In this document: positions 35,540-44,315 of the stretch, in pieces
Layout of the letters: every line of letters starts with the position of its first letter
How positions within the stretch are numbered: the first letter of the stretch is position 1
From: Bifidobacterium actinocoloniiforme DSM 22766
GTDB lineage: Bacteria; Actinomycetota; Actinomycetes; Actinomycetales; Bifidobacteriaceae
Length of the DNA: 64,000 bases
Direction: 5' to 3'
NCBI RefSeq assembly: GCF_001263395.1
Contig: NZ_CP011786.1
Coordinates: 1,550,001-1,614,000 of the forward strand
Notes under the pieces: model-generated
What the model was told of the DNA's origin: nothing
The model's database searches: none
Seen by the model: the letters and a program-made list of their open reading frames with translations, nothing else
Translations under genes and position numbers: made by a program

Positions 35540-35551
35540 GAATCGTATCAA
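35540..35551. promoter_or_regulatory. LacI-type operator O2, TGAATCGTATCA
   Basis: This is the second TGAnnCGnnTCA site, 43 bases centre to centre from O1, close to four helical turns. It lies just past the expected transcription start. The 13-base segments around the two sites are inverted copies of each other with one mismatch. Confidence 0.7.
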
Positions 35552-35614
35552 TAGTGCTGTGATTCGGTTTGTTGCACAGATGTTGCGGTTCGGATACTGA
35601 TCCAAGGAGGAATC

Positions 35615-36862
35615 ATGAATCTGGCCAAGGTCGTCCGAAGGGTCTTCGCCCTGCTAGGGTCCTGCGTCTTTCTGCTGCCTCTGTCCGCCTGCGGTTCCGC
35701 CAATGCCGGTGGCCGTACGACGCTCAGCTTCCTATCGTGGTATAACGAGCAGACCATGAAACCGTTCATTGACGAATTCGAGCGGCGTAATCCTGATATT
35801 TCAGTGGATTTCAGTTTCTCACCGCCTACGCCCGAGTACATCCAGACCTTGCAGACGAGGCTGGTGGGCAACCAGGCGCCCGACGTGTTCATCATCACGT
35901 CAGAGAACAAGGCCGATTTGATTAAGAACCACTATGTGCGTGACCTGACCGATGAGCCGTTCATGAAGGACATAGACAAGACCAACAAGGACTTCGTCAG
36001 CCAAAGCAGCAGGGTTTATGGCATGTCTCTGTCCTCTTGGGCATCCGGCATCGTCTACAACAAGGACCTGCTGGCCAAGGTGGGCGCAAAGGATGTCCCT
36101 CAGGATTGGGATGGCTTCCTGGACTTGTGCGCCAGGCTCAAGAATGTTGGAGTGACTCCATACTTGGAGACCATATCCGAGGCACCGAGCCGAATCACCG
36201 ACGGTTTCCAAGGCTCCCTATACGAAAGCAGGGGTGTGGATGTCGGGCATTTGGTCGATAAAATGCCCCAGACCCCCGGGCAAGACCAAAAAGAGGCTAC
36301 CGAGGCCTGGCTTAAGCTATACGAGCGAGGCTTGGTCTCCAGAAACGTTGTCGGTATGAGCGCGGATGACATGAAGAGTGAGTTCACCAACGGCAGAGTT
36401 GCCATGATTTGCACTGGCCCTTGGGACTTCCCGGCTTTCTCTGAGTCGGGCATCCATTGGGGCCTGGGGGCTATGCCGGTCCTGCGCAAAGGCATGACCA
36501 ACTACGCGCAGGGCTCGCCGTCTCCTGGTTACGCCATTTACTCCGGTCTGTCCGGCGACAAACTCAAGGCTGCGCAGAAGTTCCTGACATTCTTGTCGAG
36601 CAAATGGTCCTTGGAGCAGTTTTCGCGTAACGGCGACGCGATCACCGTCAAAGGTTTCTCGACCCAGGTGATTCCTCAGTATCGCTGGATATACGAGCAC
36701 AATGTCAGAACAGGCAAGTATTTCCTCGTCACGAATTTCTTCGTCAAGCCAGACGTACTCTCCACCGAACTCAAAGCGGAGACCCAACGTCTGCTCATGG
36801 GTTCGGAAGACGTGGATGGCTGGGCCAGGAACGTTGATGCCAAGATGGCGGCAGTGCAGTGA
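35615..36862 (+). CDS. Sugar ABC transporter substrate-binding lipoprotein
   Basis: The 415-residue extracellular lipoprotein has a basic N-region, a hydrophobic core and lipobox LSAC with Cys26. The mature part is a CUT1 solute-binding protein (family 1): TLSFLSWYNEQTMKPFIDEF, NQAPDVFIITSENKADLI and PWDFPAFSESG. AAGGAGG precedes the ATG at a good spacing. It begins a four-gene operon with two permeases and a GH43 enzyme. No ATPase is encoded, so it probably uses a shared MsiK/MsmK-type ATPase encoded elsewhere, as usual in bifidobacteria. Confidence 0.95.
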   Translation: MNLAKVVRRVFALLGSCVFLLPLSACGSANAGGRTTLSFLSWYNEQTMKPFIDEFERRNPDISVDFSFSPPTPEYIQTLQTRLVGNQAPDVFIITSENKADLIKNHYVRDLTDEPFMKDIDKTNKDFVSQSSRVYGMSLSSWASGIVYNKDLLAKVGAKDVPQDWDGFLDLCARLKNVGVTPYLETISEAPSRITDGFQGSLYESRGVDVGHLVDKMPQTPGQDQKEATEAWLKLYERGLVSRNVVGMSADDMKSEFTNGRVAMICTGPWDFPAFSESGIHWGLGAMPVLRKGMTNYAQGSPSPGYAIYSGLSGDKLKAAQKFLTFLSSKWSLEQFSRNGDAITVKGFSTQVIPQYRWIYEHNVRTGKYFLVTNFFVKPDVLSTELKAETQRLLMGSEDVDGWARNVDAKMAAVQ

Positions 36863-36926
36863 TCGCTGTAAACAATCTCAAGAGCGGCCGCGAGACCGAT
36901 AAGACGAGCGCTAGGGGAGGAAAACG

Positions 36927-37901
36927 ATGAAAGCGGATACTGTCGATTCCCGAAGTCTGGAATCCGCTGTTACGGGTAGGTGGTCTTCGGCGGAGTTGCC
37001 AGCCAAGCGAAGGAAGCGCAAGCAGGGATTGAGGGAAAATGCGACATCCTTCTGGTTCCTGCTTCCGATCCTGGCTGTGTTCGTCATCTTGTTCGCTGTA
37101 CCCATGGTGCAGACGGGCATCTATTCGATGACTGACTTCAATGGTTACAGCGTGGACATGCACTACGTCGGCTGGAGTAACTACCGTAAAGTCTTCTCCG
37201 ATCCATCAACCATGCAGGGGTTGTCCTTCACTATCACCTATGCGATAGCTCAGACCATACTGGTGACTTGCTTCGCCATTCCTCTGGCGGTCACGCTTAA
37301 CAAGAAATTCTGGGGGTGCAACTTCGCCCGTTCGGTGTTCTTCTTCTTCAGCGTGCCGGCCCTGGCAATCATGGGTATGGTCTGGAAGTACATCTTCTCG
37401 CCTATGGATAGCGGCGTCATCAACTCAATCCTGCATGGTTTCGGAATGGGGCCAATCCCATGGTTGGCGAACACAGGCTTGGCTCGCGCCTGCGTGATTT
37501 TCATCTCGGTATGGGCGCAGATTGGTTGGCATGCCACACTCTACCTTGCCTTCCTCCAGTCCATACCAGCCGACATATACGAGCAGGCCACCGTGGATGG
37601 AGCCACGCCGCGGCAGAAGTTCTTCCATATCACCTTGCCTCAGTTGGTGCCCGGCATCGTGACTTCCACCTTCCTGCTCATGTCGGGCGGGCTGAAGGTA
37701 TATGACCTTCCATACACATTGACCAAGGGTGGTCCTGGCTACGCCACCTACACGGTCACCCAGTCAATCATCCAGCAGGGCATCGGGCAATCCCAATACG
37801 GCGTGGGATCGGCCCTGGCTGTTATGTTCACCCTGGCCACGGCCCTGTTGGTGTTCCTGCAAATGGCTGTCGCCGAATTGGTTTCCAGGAGGTTCCAATG
37901 A
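36927..37901 (+). CDS. Sugar ABC transporter permease (MalF-like)
   Basis: The 324-residue integral membrane protein has a basic cytoplasmic start, six predicted helices and the CUT1 EAA loop YEQATVDGATPRQKFFHITL near residue 218, which docks the ATPase. GGGGAGG lies 7-8 bases before the ATG. Its stop codon overlaps the next permease. Confidence 0.95.
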   Translation: MKADTVDSRSLESAVTGRWSSAELPAKRRKRKQGLRENATSFWFLLPILAVFVILFAVPMVQTGIYSMTDFNGYSVDMHYVGWSNYRKVFSDPSTMQGLSFTITYAIAQTILVTCFAIPLAVTLNKKFWGCNFARSVFFFFSVPALAIMGMVWKYIFSPMDSGVINSILHGFGMGPIPWLANTGLARACVIFISVWAQIGWHATLYLAFLQSIPADIYEQATVDGATPRQKFFHITLPQLVPGIVTSTFLLMSGGLKVYDLPYTLTKGGPGYATYTVTQSIIQQGIGQSQYGVGSALAVMFTLATALLVFLQMAVAELVSRRFQ

Positions 37902-38773
37902 GTATGATGACCCGGTCTTCCAATGCTGGCGGTCGTAATCTTACCTTAACGCAACGCGAGCGGCGGCGGTCGGTTGTGCGAAGTGTAGTGGTTCTGGCCA
38001 TCACTCTAGTGTGCGCGGTGCCCTTGTGGTACATCATCATCAATACCTTCAAGACAATCCCGGATATGTCCGCCAACCCGCTCGGCCTGCCAAAGCAATG
38101 GACCTTCGCCAACTATGTGAATGCCTTCGCCACGGTGCCCATCGTGCGCAGCTTGGTTAACACAGCGATCGTCACTGTTGTCGGGGTCTTCTTCCAGGTG
38201 ATGGTCGGCGCGCTGGCGGCCTATGGCATGATTTTGCACAAGTCTGTCTTCACCACTGTGGTGGGAGCGATGTTAATGGTTGCTTTCGTGATCCCCACCC
38301 AATCCACTTTGATTCCTCTGTACCGTATGGAGTCCTCGGTAGGGTTGGTCAACACATTGGCCGGCCTGATCATCATGTATCTAGCGGGTTCCGTGTTCTG
38401 CTATTTCCTGATTGTGGGCTACATGCGATCACTGCCCTTCGAAGTGATCGAGGCGGCGCGCATCGACGGCGCCGGTCCTTTCCGGATTTTCCGTAGTATT
38501 GTCCTTCCGCTCATCCGGCCTATCATGACGACAGTCGTGGTTTTCCAGACTATGAGTACTTGGAATGACTTCATGACGGCCAACGTGTTCATCAGCAGCT
38601 CGGACCTGCGCACCCTTGTCCTTCAGGTGTACAGCGCAGTGGGGCAGTTCTCCACGGATTGGCCCAGCTTCATGACCATCACGGTCCTGGCTTTGATCCC
38701 AGTATTCATCTTCTTCGTCCTCTGCCAGAAGTGGATCGTCTCCGGGTTGGTGGCCGGCGCGGTGAAAGGCTGA
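37898..38773 (+). CDS. Sugar ABC transporter permease (MalG-like)
   Basis: The 291-residue partner permease starts at an ATGA overlap with the first permease, behind CCAGGAGG. Its EAA loop reads VIEAARIDGAGPFRIFRSIV near residue 185, followed by LPLIRPIMTTV. Six helices are predicted. Together the two permeases form the transmembrane channel for the lipoprotein's sugar. Confidence 0.95.
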   Translation: MSMMTRSSNAGGRNLTLTQRERRRSVVRSVVVLAITLVCAVPLWYIIINTFKTIPDMSANPLGLPKQWTFANYVNAFATVPIVRSLVNTAIVTVVGVFFQVMVGALAAYGMILHKSVFTTVVGAMLMVAFVIPTQSTLIPLYRMESSVGLVNTLAGLIIMYLAGSVFCYFLIVGYMRSLPFEVIEAARIDGAGPFRIFRSIVLPLIRPIMTTVVVFQTMSTWNDFMTANVFISSSDLRTLVLQVYSAVGQFSTDWPSFMTITVLALIPVFIFFVLCQKWIVSGLVAGAVKG

Positions 38774-38813
38774 CGTGGGCGCAGGTGCAATGGGCGAAAA
38801 CGACTAAGGAAGG

Positions 38814-39740
38814 ATGAGCGAGCCGGTGGCGCAGGATATGGAGACAGGGCGGGAACCTCTGGTGGGCACGAACCCATTGGGCAGGTACTGTGCCGACCCT
38901 AATCTGGTGGTGTTCGACGGTCGGTGGTTCCTGTACTGCACTGAGGACGGGAACGCCGACTGGTCCTCCACGTCCTTTTACGCGTACAGCTCGCCGGACC
39001 TAGTGCACTGGGATCGCCGGAAAATCCTTGACTTGGAGCAGGTTCCCTGGTGGACTGGCCAGACCGGTGGCTGGGCGCCGAGCGTACTGCGCAGGGGACA
39101 GGGTGACTATCTGTTCTATTTCGTGGCCGACCGGCAGATTGGCGTAGCGCATGGCAGCAGTCCCAATGGTCCTTTCGTTTCGATCGACCGACCTATCATC
39201 GCAGAGGGTGACTATGACTGCTATCCCATAGATCCAGCGGTTTTCATCGATGACGACGGCAGCCGTTACCTGCTCTGGGGGAATTCCCGCGCTTATCTGG
39301 CCCGGCTGGCGGATGATGGCATGAGTGTCGAGGAATCGACGGCTGTGAGCTGGGTGCCGGGCGATTTCCGTGAGGCGATTTATATCAACAAGCGTCAAGG
39401 CAGGTACTACGCTTCATGGTCGGAAAATGATACCAGGGATCCCCGGTACTGTGTGCGGTACGCGGTCTCGGACAGTCTATTTGGGCCATGGAGCGAGCCT
39501 AGGACTCTGCTGGAAAAGTGCGAGAGCCTTGGCATCCTGGCTACCGGTCACCACTCGATCGCCAATATCCCCGGTACTGACGAGTGGGTGATCGCCTACC
39601 ATCGGTTCGCTATGAATGGCCATGGCGACGGCTGCCACAGGGAGACTGTTTTTGCGCCTCTCGGGTTCAGAAGTGACGGAAGCATACGCCAAGTGAACCC
39701 TCAGCCAGGTTCCTACTGGCGGCCCATTGGCCCTGCCTAG
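38814..39740 (+). CDS. GH43-type glycosidase, cytoplasmic
   Basis: The 308-residue five-bladed beta-propeller matches GH43-like enzymes, which release arabinose or xylose from plant oligosaccharides. Candidate catalytic residues are the Asp in YCADPNLVVFDG (base), the Asp in YPIDPAVFIDDDGS (pKa modulator) and the Glu in FREAIYINKRQGRYY (acid). GHHSI is a typical propeller-core His. There is no signal peptide, so it acts on sugar already imported by the upstream transporter. The start follows AAGGAAGG, with the more distal AAGG at usable spacing. The GH43 subfamily and linkage are unknown. Confidence 0.85.
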   Translation: MSEPVAQDMETGREPLVGTNPLGRYCADPNLVVFDGRWFLYCTEDGNADWSSTSFYAYSSPDLVHWDRRKILDLEQVPWWTGQTGGWAPSVLRRGQGDYLFYFVADRQIGVAHGSSPNGPFVSIDRPIIAEGDYDCYPIDPAVFIDDDGSRYLLWGNSRAYLARLADDGMSVEESTAVSWVPGDFREAIYINKRQGRYYASWSENDTRDPRYCVRYAVSDSLFGPWSEPRTLLEKCESLGILATGHHSIANIPGTDEWVIAYHRFAMNGHGDGCHRETVFAPLGFRSDGSIRQVNPQPGSYWRPIGPA

Positions 39741-39796
39741 GCGGGTCGCTGACCTACTGCTTAGGAGGACCCTGTGGCCGGGGTGATGGGGGCTGA

Positions 39797-40843
39797 TTAG
39801 CGCTCGAACGCTTGCTTGACGGCCTTGTACTCACTGTCGGTGATTGGCAGGATTGAGCCGTGGCGTTTTTTCAAGTTCCCCAAGTCGATGCCGTCCGTCA
39901 GTTCCCAATCCTGGGGGTCGCGCGAAGCCAGGTCGGCGCTGCGGAAGGCCAGATAACCCTTGCCTTGCGCGAATTGATCGCACATGAGTCCGAAGGGCAT
40001 GCGCCGCCCTTGGGGGTCGTATATATCGGCTGCGTTGTAGGTGAACAGCTCGGGGCCTTCGAAGTAGTGGCTGGAATAACGGCCGTCGCCCAGAATGTCC
40101 GCAAGGCTCCCTACGTAAGACCAAGCTTGGCTGTCGTCGGTACGCTTTGCCTCGTATGCGCTTGCGTAAGGGTTGCGGGTGCGTTCGATGGTGATCTGCG
40201 CATCTTTGGAAACCCGATACCACCAACCGTCGGGTCCGAGCATCATGCTGGTGTCGATGACGTCGTTCCCGCGGTCAATCCACTTGGTTGGGGTACTGAA
40301 ATCATGCAGATCCGGCGAGGTCGCGTAATACATGTTGACGTCCTGGCCCAGTTCGTTGGACAGCGGGTTGCCAGGCTCCTGCCGACCGGCCCTGGTGGCC
40401 CAGTAGACAATCCATTGTGCGCGTTCATCGTCCCAACTTGCCTCAGGTGCCCAGGCCATGCCGGCCCCGGGGATGGGCGACGCTACGTCCGTCAAACGCG
40501 GATCGGACCAATTCACCAGGTCCGGTGAATCCCAGATGACCAGGCCGGTTGACCCGTTGACGGTGGCCATGCCCTCCTGCCAGCCGCCTCGATAGAAGAT
40601 GGACTGGTCCGTGGCGAGGATGTGGAAGGCACCGTCTGGTCCTCGGACGATGAAGGGGTCGCGTACGCCCTTTTCTCCGCCGTTCCAGGTGAGCACAGGA
40701 TCACCCTGGGAGCGCAAATCCTCCCAGTGGCGGCCGTCGCGGCTGAGGGCGAAGTAAATCTGCTCATCGGTTGGTGCTTGCTCGTCCCCCGTGAAATGGG
40801 CGAACAGGTAGGCGTTCGTCTCTGTGAGCTGGTTGATCGTCAT
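39797..40843 (-). CDS. GH43/GH32-clan glycosidase
   Basis: The 348-residue beta-propeller protein starts with LTETNAYLFAHFTGD and has GEKGVRDPFIVRGPDG with a candidate base Asp, WAPEASWDDERAQWIVYWA, and SHYFEGPELF with a candidate acid Glu. It resembles GH43 arabinosidase-like enzymes. It has no signal peptide. It converges on the other GH43 gene, with 56 bases between stops, and has its own TATAAT element at 40917-40912. No TGAnnCGnnTCA operator is seen upstream, so it is probably controlled separately. Confidence 0.8.
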   Translation of the reverse strand: MTINQLTETNAYLFAHFTGDEQAPTDEQIYFALSRDGRHWEDLRSQGDPVLTWNGGEKGVRDPFIVRGPDGAFHILATDQSIFYRGGWQEGMATVNGSTGLVIWDSPDLVNWSDPRLTDVASPIPGAGMAWAPEASWDDERAQWIVYWATRAGRQEPGNPLSNELGQDVNMYYATSPDLHDFSTPTKWIDRGNDVIDTSMMLGPDGWWYRVSKDAQITIERTRNPYASAYEAKRTDDSQAWSYVGSLADILGDGRYSSHYFEGPELFTYNAADIYDPQGRRMPFGLMCDQFAQGKGYLAFRSADLASRDPQDWELTDGIDLGNLKKRHGSILPITDSEYKAVKQAFER

Positions 40844-40911
40844 CGTCTGCGGCGGCCTTTCGCGTATCTGGGTTTGCCAACCTTCACTGGCTAGGACTTA
40901 CCATCGCTGTT

Positions 40912-40917
40912 ATTATA
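40912..40917 (-). promoter_or_regulatory. -10 element TATAAT upstream of the second GH43 gene
   Basis: On the minus strand a perfect TATAAT lies 69 bases before the ATG. No good -35 is visible at 17 bases. Confidence 0.5.
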
Positions 40918-40969
40918 GCGGGAAGCCACAACCTTATGCCTGCGCGCATGGTTGCCGATTGGCGTGCGT

Positions 40970-42553
40970 CTACTCCTTGGCGATAGGGTGGCCACCGAAC
41001 TGCTCTCGCAGGGCGGAGACCACTTTCATGGTGATCGGATCGGAGATCTTAGAACCCTGGCGGGCGTAGAGGGAGGCGGTGGTGACGGGCACTGGCACGC
41101 CCAGCTTGAGCGCGTCCTGGATCATCCACTTGGCTTCGCCTGATTCGTCCGCCTTGCCGGCGATGTGCTCCAGGCCCGGGTCTTCCTGCAGGGCCTTGAC
41201 CATCAGGTCAAGCAGCCAGGATTTGATGACCGAGCCCTCCCGCCATGAGGCAGCCACCTGATCGGGGTTCTTGACTAGAGGCGAGGCCTGCATGATCGCA
41301 TACCCCTCCGCCAGCGCCTGCATCATGCCGTATTCGATGCCGTTGTGCACCATCTTGGCGTAGTGCCCCGCGCCGATGCCTCCGGCGTGCACCAGTCCGT
41401 TCTCGCCTTCGGGTTTGAGGGCTTCCAGGATGGGCAGGATGCGCTCAAAGTCTTCGTCGGAACCGCCGGCCATCAGAGCGTAACCCCTCTCTTTGCCCCA
41501 GATGCCGTTGGAAGTGCCCACGTCCACCAGGCCGATTCCGCGTTCGGACAGGAGCTTGGCGTGTTCCATGTCCTGGGTGAAGTGGGTGTTGCCTCCGTCA
41601 ATCACCAGGTCGCCGGGCTCTAACAGGTCGTACAGGCAGCCGATGGTCTCTTCGGTGGGCTTGCCGGCGGGCACCATCACCCAAATCGCCCTTGGCGCTT
41701 GCAGCGCGCCGACCAGGGCCTCCAAGGAGTCCACGTCTCGACCGGAGTCCGGGTCCAGGTCGTAGCCCACCACCTGGTGGCCCGCGCCCTTAATCCGTTC
41801 CGCCATGTTGAGGCCCATCCGGCCTAGTCCAATCATTCCGATTTGCATTGTCGTCTTCCTTTCGTGTTGTTCGTTGATTTGCGTTAACGGTGGTCGCTGT
41901 CCGGTCTGCCGTGCCCTTTCCCGTTCGACTTCCTCGGTGTGCGTTGATGCCGCGCACTTGAGCCCCAGCGTGTCGATGACCTCCTCTGCCTCAATCTGAG
42001 GCGAGGGGTTCAGGTTGACATCGATGGTTAGGTGAATTTCATCTGTTCCTAGGGGCTCCAGCGTGTCGAACTGGGACTTGAGCATGGCGGGTTTCATGAA
42101 GTGCCCATGCCGCCTGGATAGCCGATCCATAATCAAGTCGTAGTCGCCGCTCAGGTGGATGAAGATGACCCCAGGCATGCGCAGTTTATCGCGGTACTCG
42201 CGTTTGAGCGCTGAGCAGGTGACAGTGCCAGGTCGGCCCTGGCGGATGTGATCGGCTATCCAGGTGTGGATGCGCTCCAACCAGGGCCAGCGGTCCGTGT
42301 CATCCAGAGGTATGCCGCGCGCCATCTTCTCGATATTGGCGGCGGGGTGGAAGTCGTCGGCTTCGGCCATATCCCAGCCGAGCTTACGGCTCAGCTGCTC
42401 GTTCAGCGTGGTTTTGCCGCAGCCTGAAACCCCCATAATCACCAGGATAGGGTTCTTGCCGTCCAGGTATCCGTTTGGGACAGTGTTCTGCATGGCTTCA
42501 GGGACTGGTGACGATGCTGTGGGCTGCGGTTCGATTTGGCTTGTGTCTGCCAT
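40970..42553 (-). CDS. Gluconokinase / short-form 6-phosphogluconate dehydrogenase fusion
   Basis: One uninterrupted 527-residue frame encodes two enzymes. Residues about 35-200 are a GntK-type gluconokinase with P-loop MGVSGCGKTT, DDFHPAANIEKMARGIPLDD and SALKREYRD. A charged linker leads to residue 236, where a compact 6PGDH of the short GntZ/YqeC type begins: MQIGMIGLGRMGLNMAERI, DGGNTHFTQD, and AKMVHNGIEYGMMQALAEGY. Together they take gluconate to ribulose-5-phosphate. The 6PGDH part has its own ATG at 41848, with GAAAGGAAG at perfect spacing, so a free dehydrogenase of 292 residues may also be made. The gene is downstream of gntP by 57 bases, and AAAGGGA precedes its start. Confidence 0.9.
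   Translation of the reverse strand: MADTSQIEPQPTASSPVPEAMQNTVPNGYLDGKNPILVIMGVSGCGKTTLNEQLSRKLGWDMAEADDFHPAANIEKMARGIPLDDTDRWPWLERIHTWIADHIRQGRPGTVTCSALKREYRDKLRMPGVIFIHLSGDYDLIMDRLSRRHGHFMKPAMLKSQFDTLEPLGTDEIHLTIDVNLNPSPQIEAEEVIDTLGLKCAASTHTEEVERERARQTGQRPPLTQINEQHERKTTMQIGMIGLGRMGLNMAERIKGAGHQVVGYDLDPDSGRDVDSLEALVGALQAPRAIWVMVPAGKPTEETIGCLYDLLEPGDLVIDGGNTHFTQDMEHAKLLSERGIGLVDVGTSNGIWGKERGYALMAGGSDEDFERILPILEALKPEGENGLVHAGGIGAGHYAKMVHNGIEYGMMQALAEGYAIMQASPLVKNPDQVAASWREGSVIKSWLLDLMVKALQEDPGLEHIAGKADESGEAKWMIQDALKLGVPVPVTTASLYARQGSKISDPITMKVVSALREQFGGHPIAKE
41849..41863 (-). promoter_or_regulatory. Internal ribosome-binding site in the GntK-Gnd fusion
   Basis: On the minus strand GAAAGGAAGACGACA immediately precedes an in-frame ATG at 41848. 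Its quality equals that of separate gene starts in this window. It suggests that the fusion arose by loss of a stop codon, or that both forms are translated. Confidence 0.6.
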
Positions 42554-42610
42554 ATGGATTCCCTTTCTGCAAGCTTAGGATGGGTCGCTCTGTGCTGTAT
42601 GATCCCGGCT

Positions 42611-44056
42611 TCATGCAGTTAGTGGCACGAAGATGCTCAGCAGCATGACCAATGCCAGCACCACAACGGAGAGCAGGCACTCCAGCACGGACCAGGATTT
42701 GAGCGTCTCGCCCACGCTTAGGCTGAAGTACTCTTTGATGAGCCAGAAGCCGGCGTCGTTCAGGTGGGAGAGGAAGATGGATCCGGCGCCTATGGCCAGC
42801 ACCAGCAGTGTGACTGCGGAGGGGCTGGCGTTCATCATGGCCATGGCGTTGCTGAGGATTCCCGCCGTGGTCAGGATGGAGACAGTGGCCGAGCCGGTAG
42901 CGATACGTACGAAGGCCGCAATCAGCCAACCGAGCAGGAAGATGGATACATGCGACGATTCCACGAAGTTGCCGATGATCTGGCCGATGCCGGTCGAGAC
43001 CAGCACACCTTTGAATCCTCCGCCGCCTCCCACAATCAGTAGGATGCCTGCTACTGGGGGCAAGGCAGCGCCGAGTGAGTCGTTGACCGTCTTCCAGGGG
43101 ATGCCAGATGCGGCTTTGAGGCTGAGCATGGCAAAGATGAGCGAGATGGCCAGTGCCATAATCGGGTTGCCTACAAAATTGATAACCTGGCCGAAACCGC
43201 TGGTCGAGCTGCTGAAGCCGGGACTGGCAATCTCAAAAATCGAGGTCAGCAGCATGAGGGCCGCGGGCAGGAGAATGCAGCACAGAGAGAGTCCGAAGGG
43301 AGGCAGTTTCGCTTCCTGCTCCACGGCTTTATCGCTGCGCGTTACGAAGTCAGCAGGAGCCTGGACCGGCACCCACTTTGCGGCGATTTTAGAAAACAGC
43401 GGTCCGACAATCAGCAGGGTGACTATGGCGATAGGGATGCCGAACATCATGGTCAGTCCAATGTTGCCGCCTGTTTTGAACTGGCTCAGCGCCGCGAGGG
43501 GGCCGGGGTGGGGAGGCACGCATGCATGCATAATGGACAAACCCGCTAGGGTGGGGATGGCTACGCGCATAAGGGGCAGTTTGGTGCGCCGCGCCACCAG
43601 GATGATGACGGGCACGAGCACGACCAGGCCGACCTCAAAGAACATGGGCAGTCCGATGAGGGCGCCGATCAGGGCCATGATCCAGGGGATGGAAGCATCC
43701 GAGGCTTTAGAAACCAAGGAGTTGACCACTTGGTCAGTGGCTCCGGTATCCATGAGCACGCGCCCAATCATGGCCCCCAGGCCAATAAGGATGCCCACGC
43801 TGCCCATCGTCTTGCCGAATTCGCTGCTGAAACTGGTGATTGTGGCGACCGGTCCGTAGCCGGAACCGATGCCGACCACCAGTGCTGCTGCCAGCAGGGA
43901 GATGAAGGGGTGGAGTTTGGTGACGGTCACCAGCAGGATGAGCACGATGAGGCTCAATACGAGGCTAACTCCCAGTCTGGTTGTGGAAAGTTGGGGCGTT
44001 CCAGCTGCCAGAGTCATGGCTGCGCCCCTACTCGCCGCCGCTGCAAGTCGGTACAT
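42611..44056 (-). CDS. gntP: Gluconate permease, GntP family
   Basis: The 481-residue membrane protein has the 12-14 helices of the GntP family and its motifs GIGSGYGPVATITSF, GLPMFFEVGLVVLVPVI and MHACVPPHPGPLAALSQ. It should import gluconate with protons. The frame is open to 44191, but the ATG at 44056 has GAGGA at 4-5 bases and begins close to the first helix. It is the first gene of a gntP-gntK/gnd operon divergent from gntR. Confidence 0.95.
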   Translation of the reverse strand: MYRLAAAASRGAAMTLAAGTPQLSTTRLGVSLVLSLIVLILLVTVTKLHPFISLLAAALVVGIGSGYGPVATITSFSSEFGKTMGSVGILIGLGAMIGRVLMDTGATDQVVNSLVSKASDASIPWIMALIGALIGLPMFFEVGLVVLVPVIILVARRTKLPLMRVAIPTLAGLSIMHACVPPHPGPLAALSQFKTGGNIGLTMMFGIPIAIVTLLIVGPLFSKIAAKWVPVQAPADFVTRSDKAVEQEAKLPPFGLSLCCILLPAALMLLTSIFEIASPGFSSSTSGFGQVINFVGNPIMALAISLIFAMLSLKAASGIPWKTVNDSLGAALPPVAGILLIVGGGGGFKGVLVSTGIGQIIGNFVESSHVSIFLLGWLIAAFVRIATGSATVSILTTAGILSNAMAMMNASPSAVTLLVLAIGAGSIFLSHLNDAGFWLIKEYFSLSVGETLKSWSVLECLLSVVVLALVMLLSIFVPLTA

Positions 44057-44183
44057 GCGTTCCTCTTCTCTGAGGATTAGGCTGTCGGTCTCGGTCGGGG
44101 GCGAGACGAACTGCTCCGAAAAGAGCGGAACTCTGCCGTTGTCGGGCCGGCAAGCACTAATGTTTACGGACAATATTATTTCT

Positions 44184-44201
44184 GCATACAATAATGTATG
44201 C
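44184..44201. promoter_or_regulatory. GntR operator, GCATACA-N4-TGTATGC
   Basis: A perfect 7-base inverted repeat with a 4-base spacer sits in an AT-rich island between gntP and gntR. It covers the predicted gntP -10 element, so binding would block transcription of the gluconate operon. Confidence 0.7.
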
Positions 44202-44219
44202 CATATTTATTAAATGTAA
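44191..44219 (-). promoter_or_regulatory. Predicted gntP promoter
   Basis: On the minus strand TTACAT (44219-44214), a 17-base spacer and CATTAT (44196-44191). The -10 element lies inside the GntR inverted repeat. Confidence 0.5.
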
Positions 44220-44303
44220 TACTAAATAATGGATTCTGGCAAGTCCGAGTTTGGCCTGCACCGGAATGGCGAAACCGGGAGGGTCGCGGAACAGGACGCT
44301 TGC

Positions 44304-44309
44304 TAGGCT
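44304..44309 (+). promoter_or_regulatory. -10 element TAGGCT for leaderless gntR
   Basis: TAGGCT, 6 bases, then the ATG at 44316. No Shine-Dalgarno is present. Confidence 0.6.
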
Positions 44310-44315
44310 GAATGT

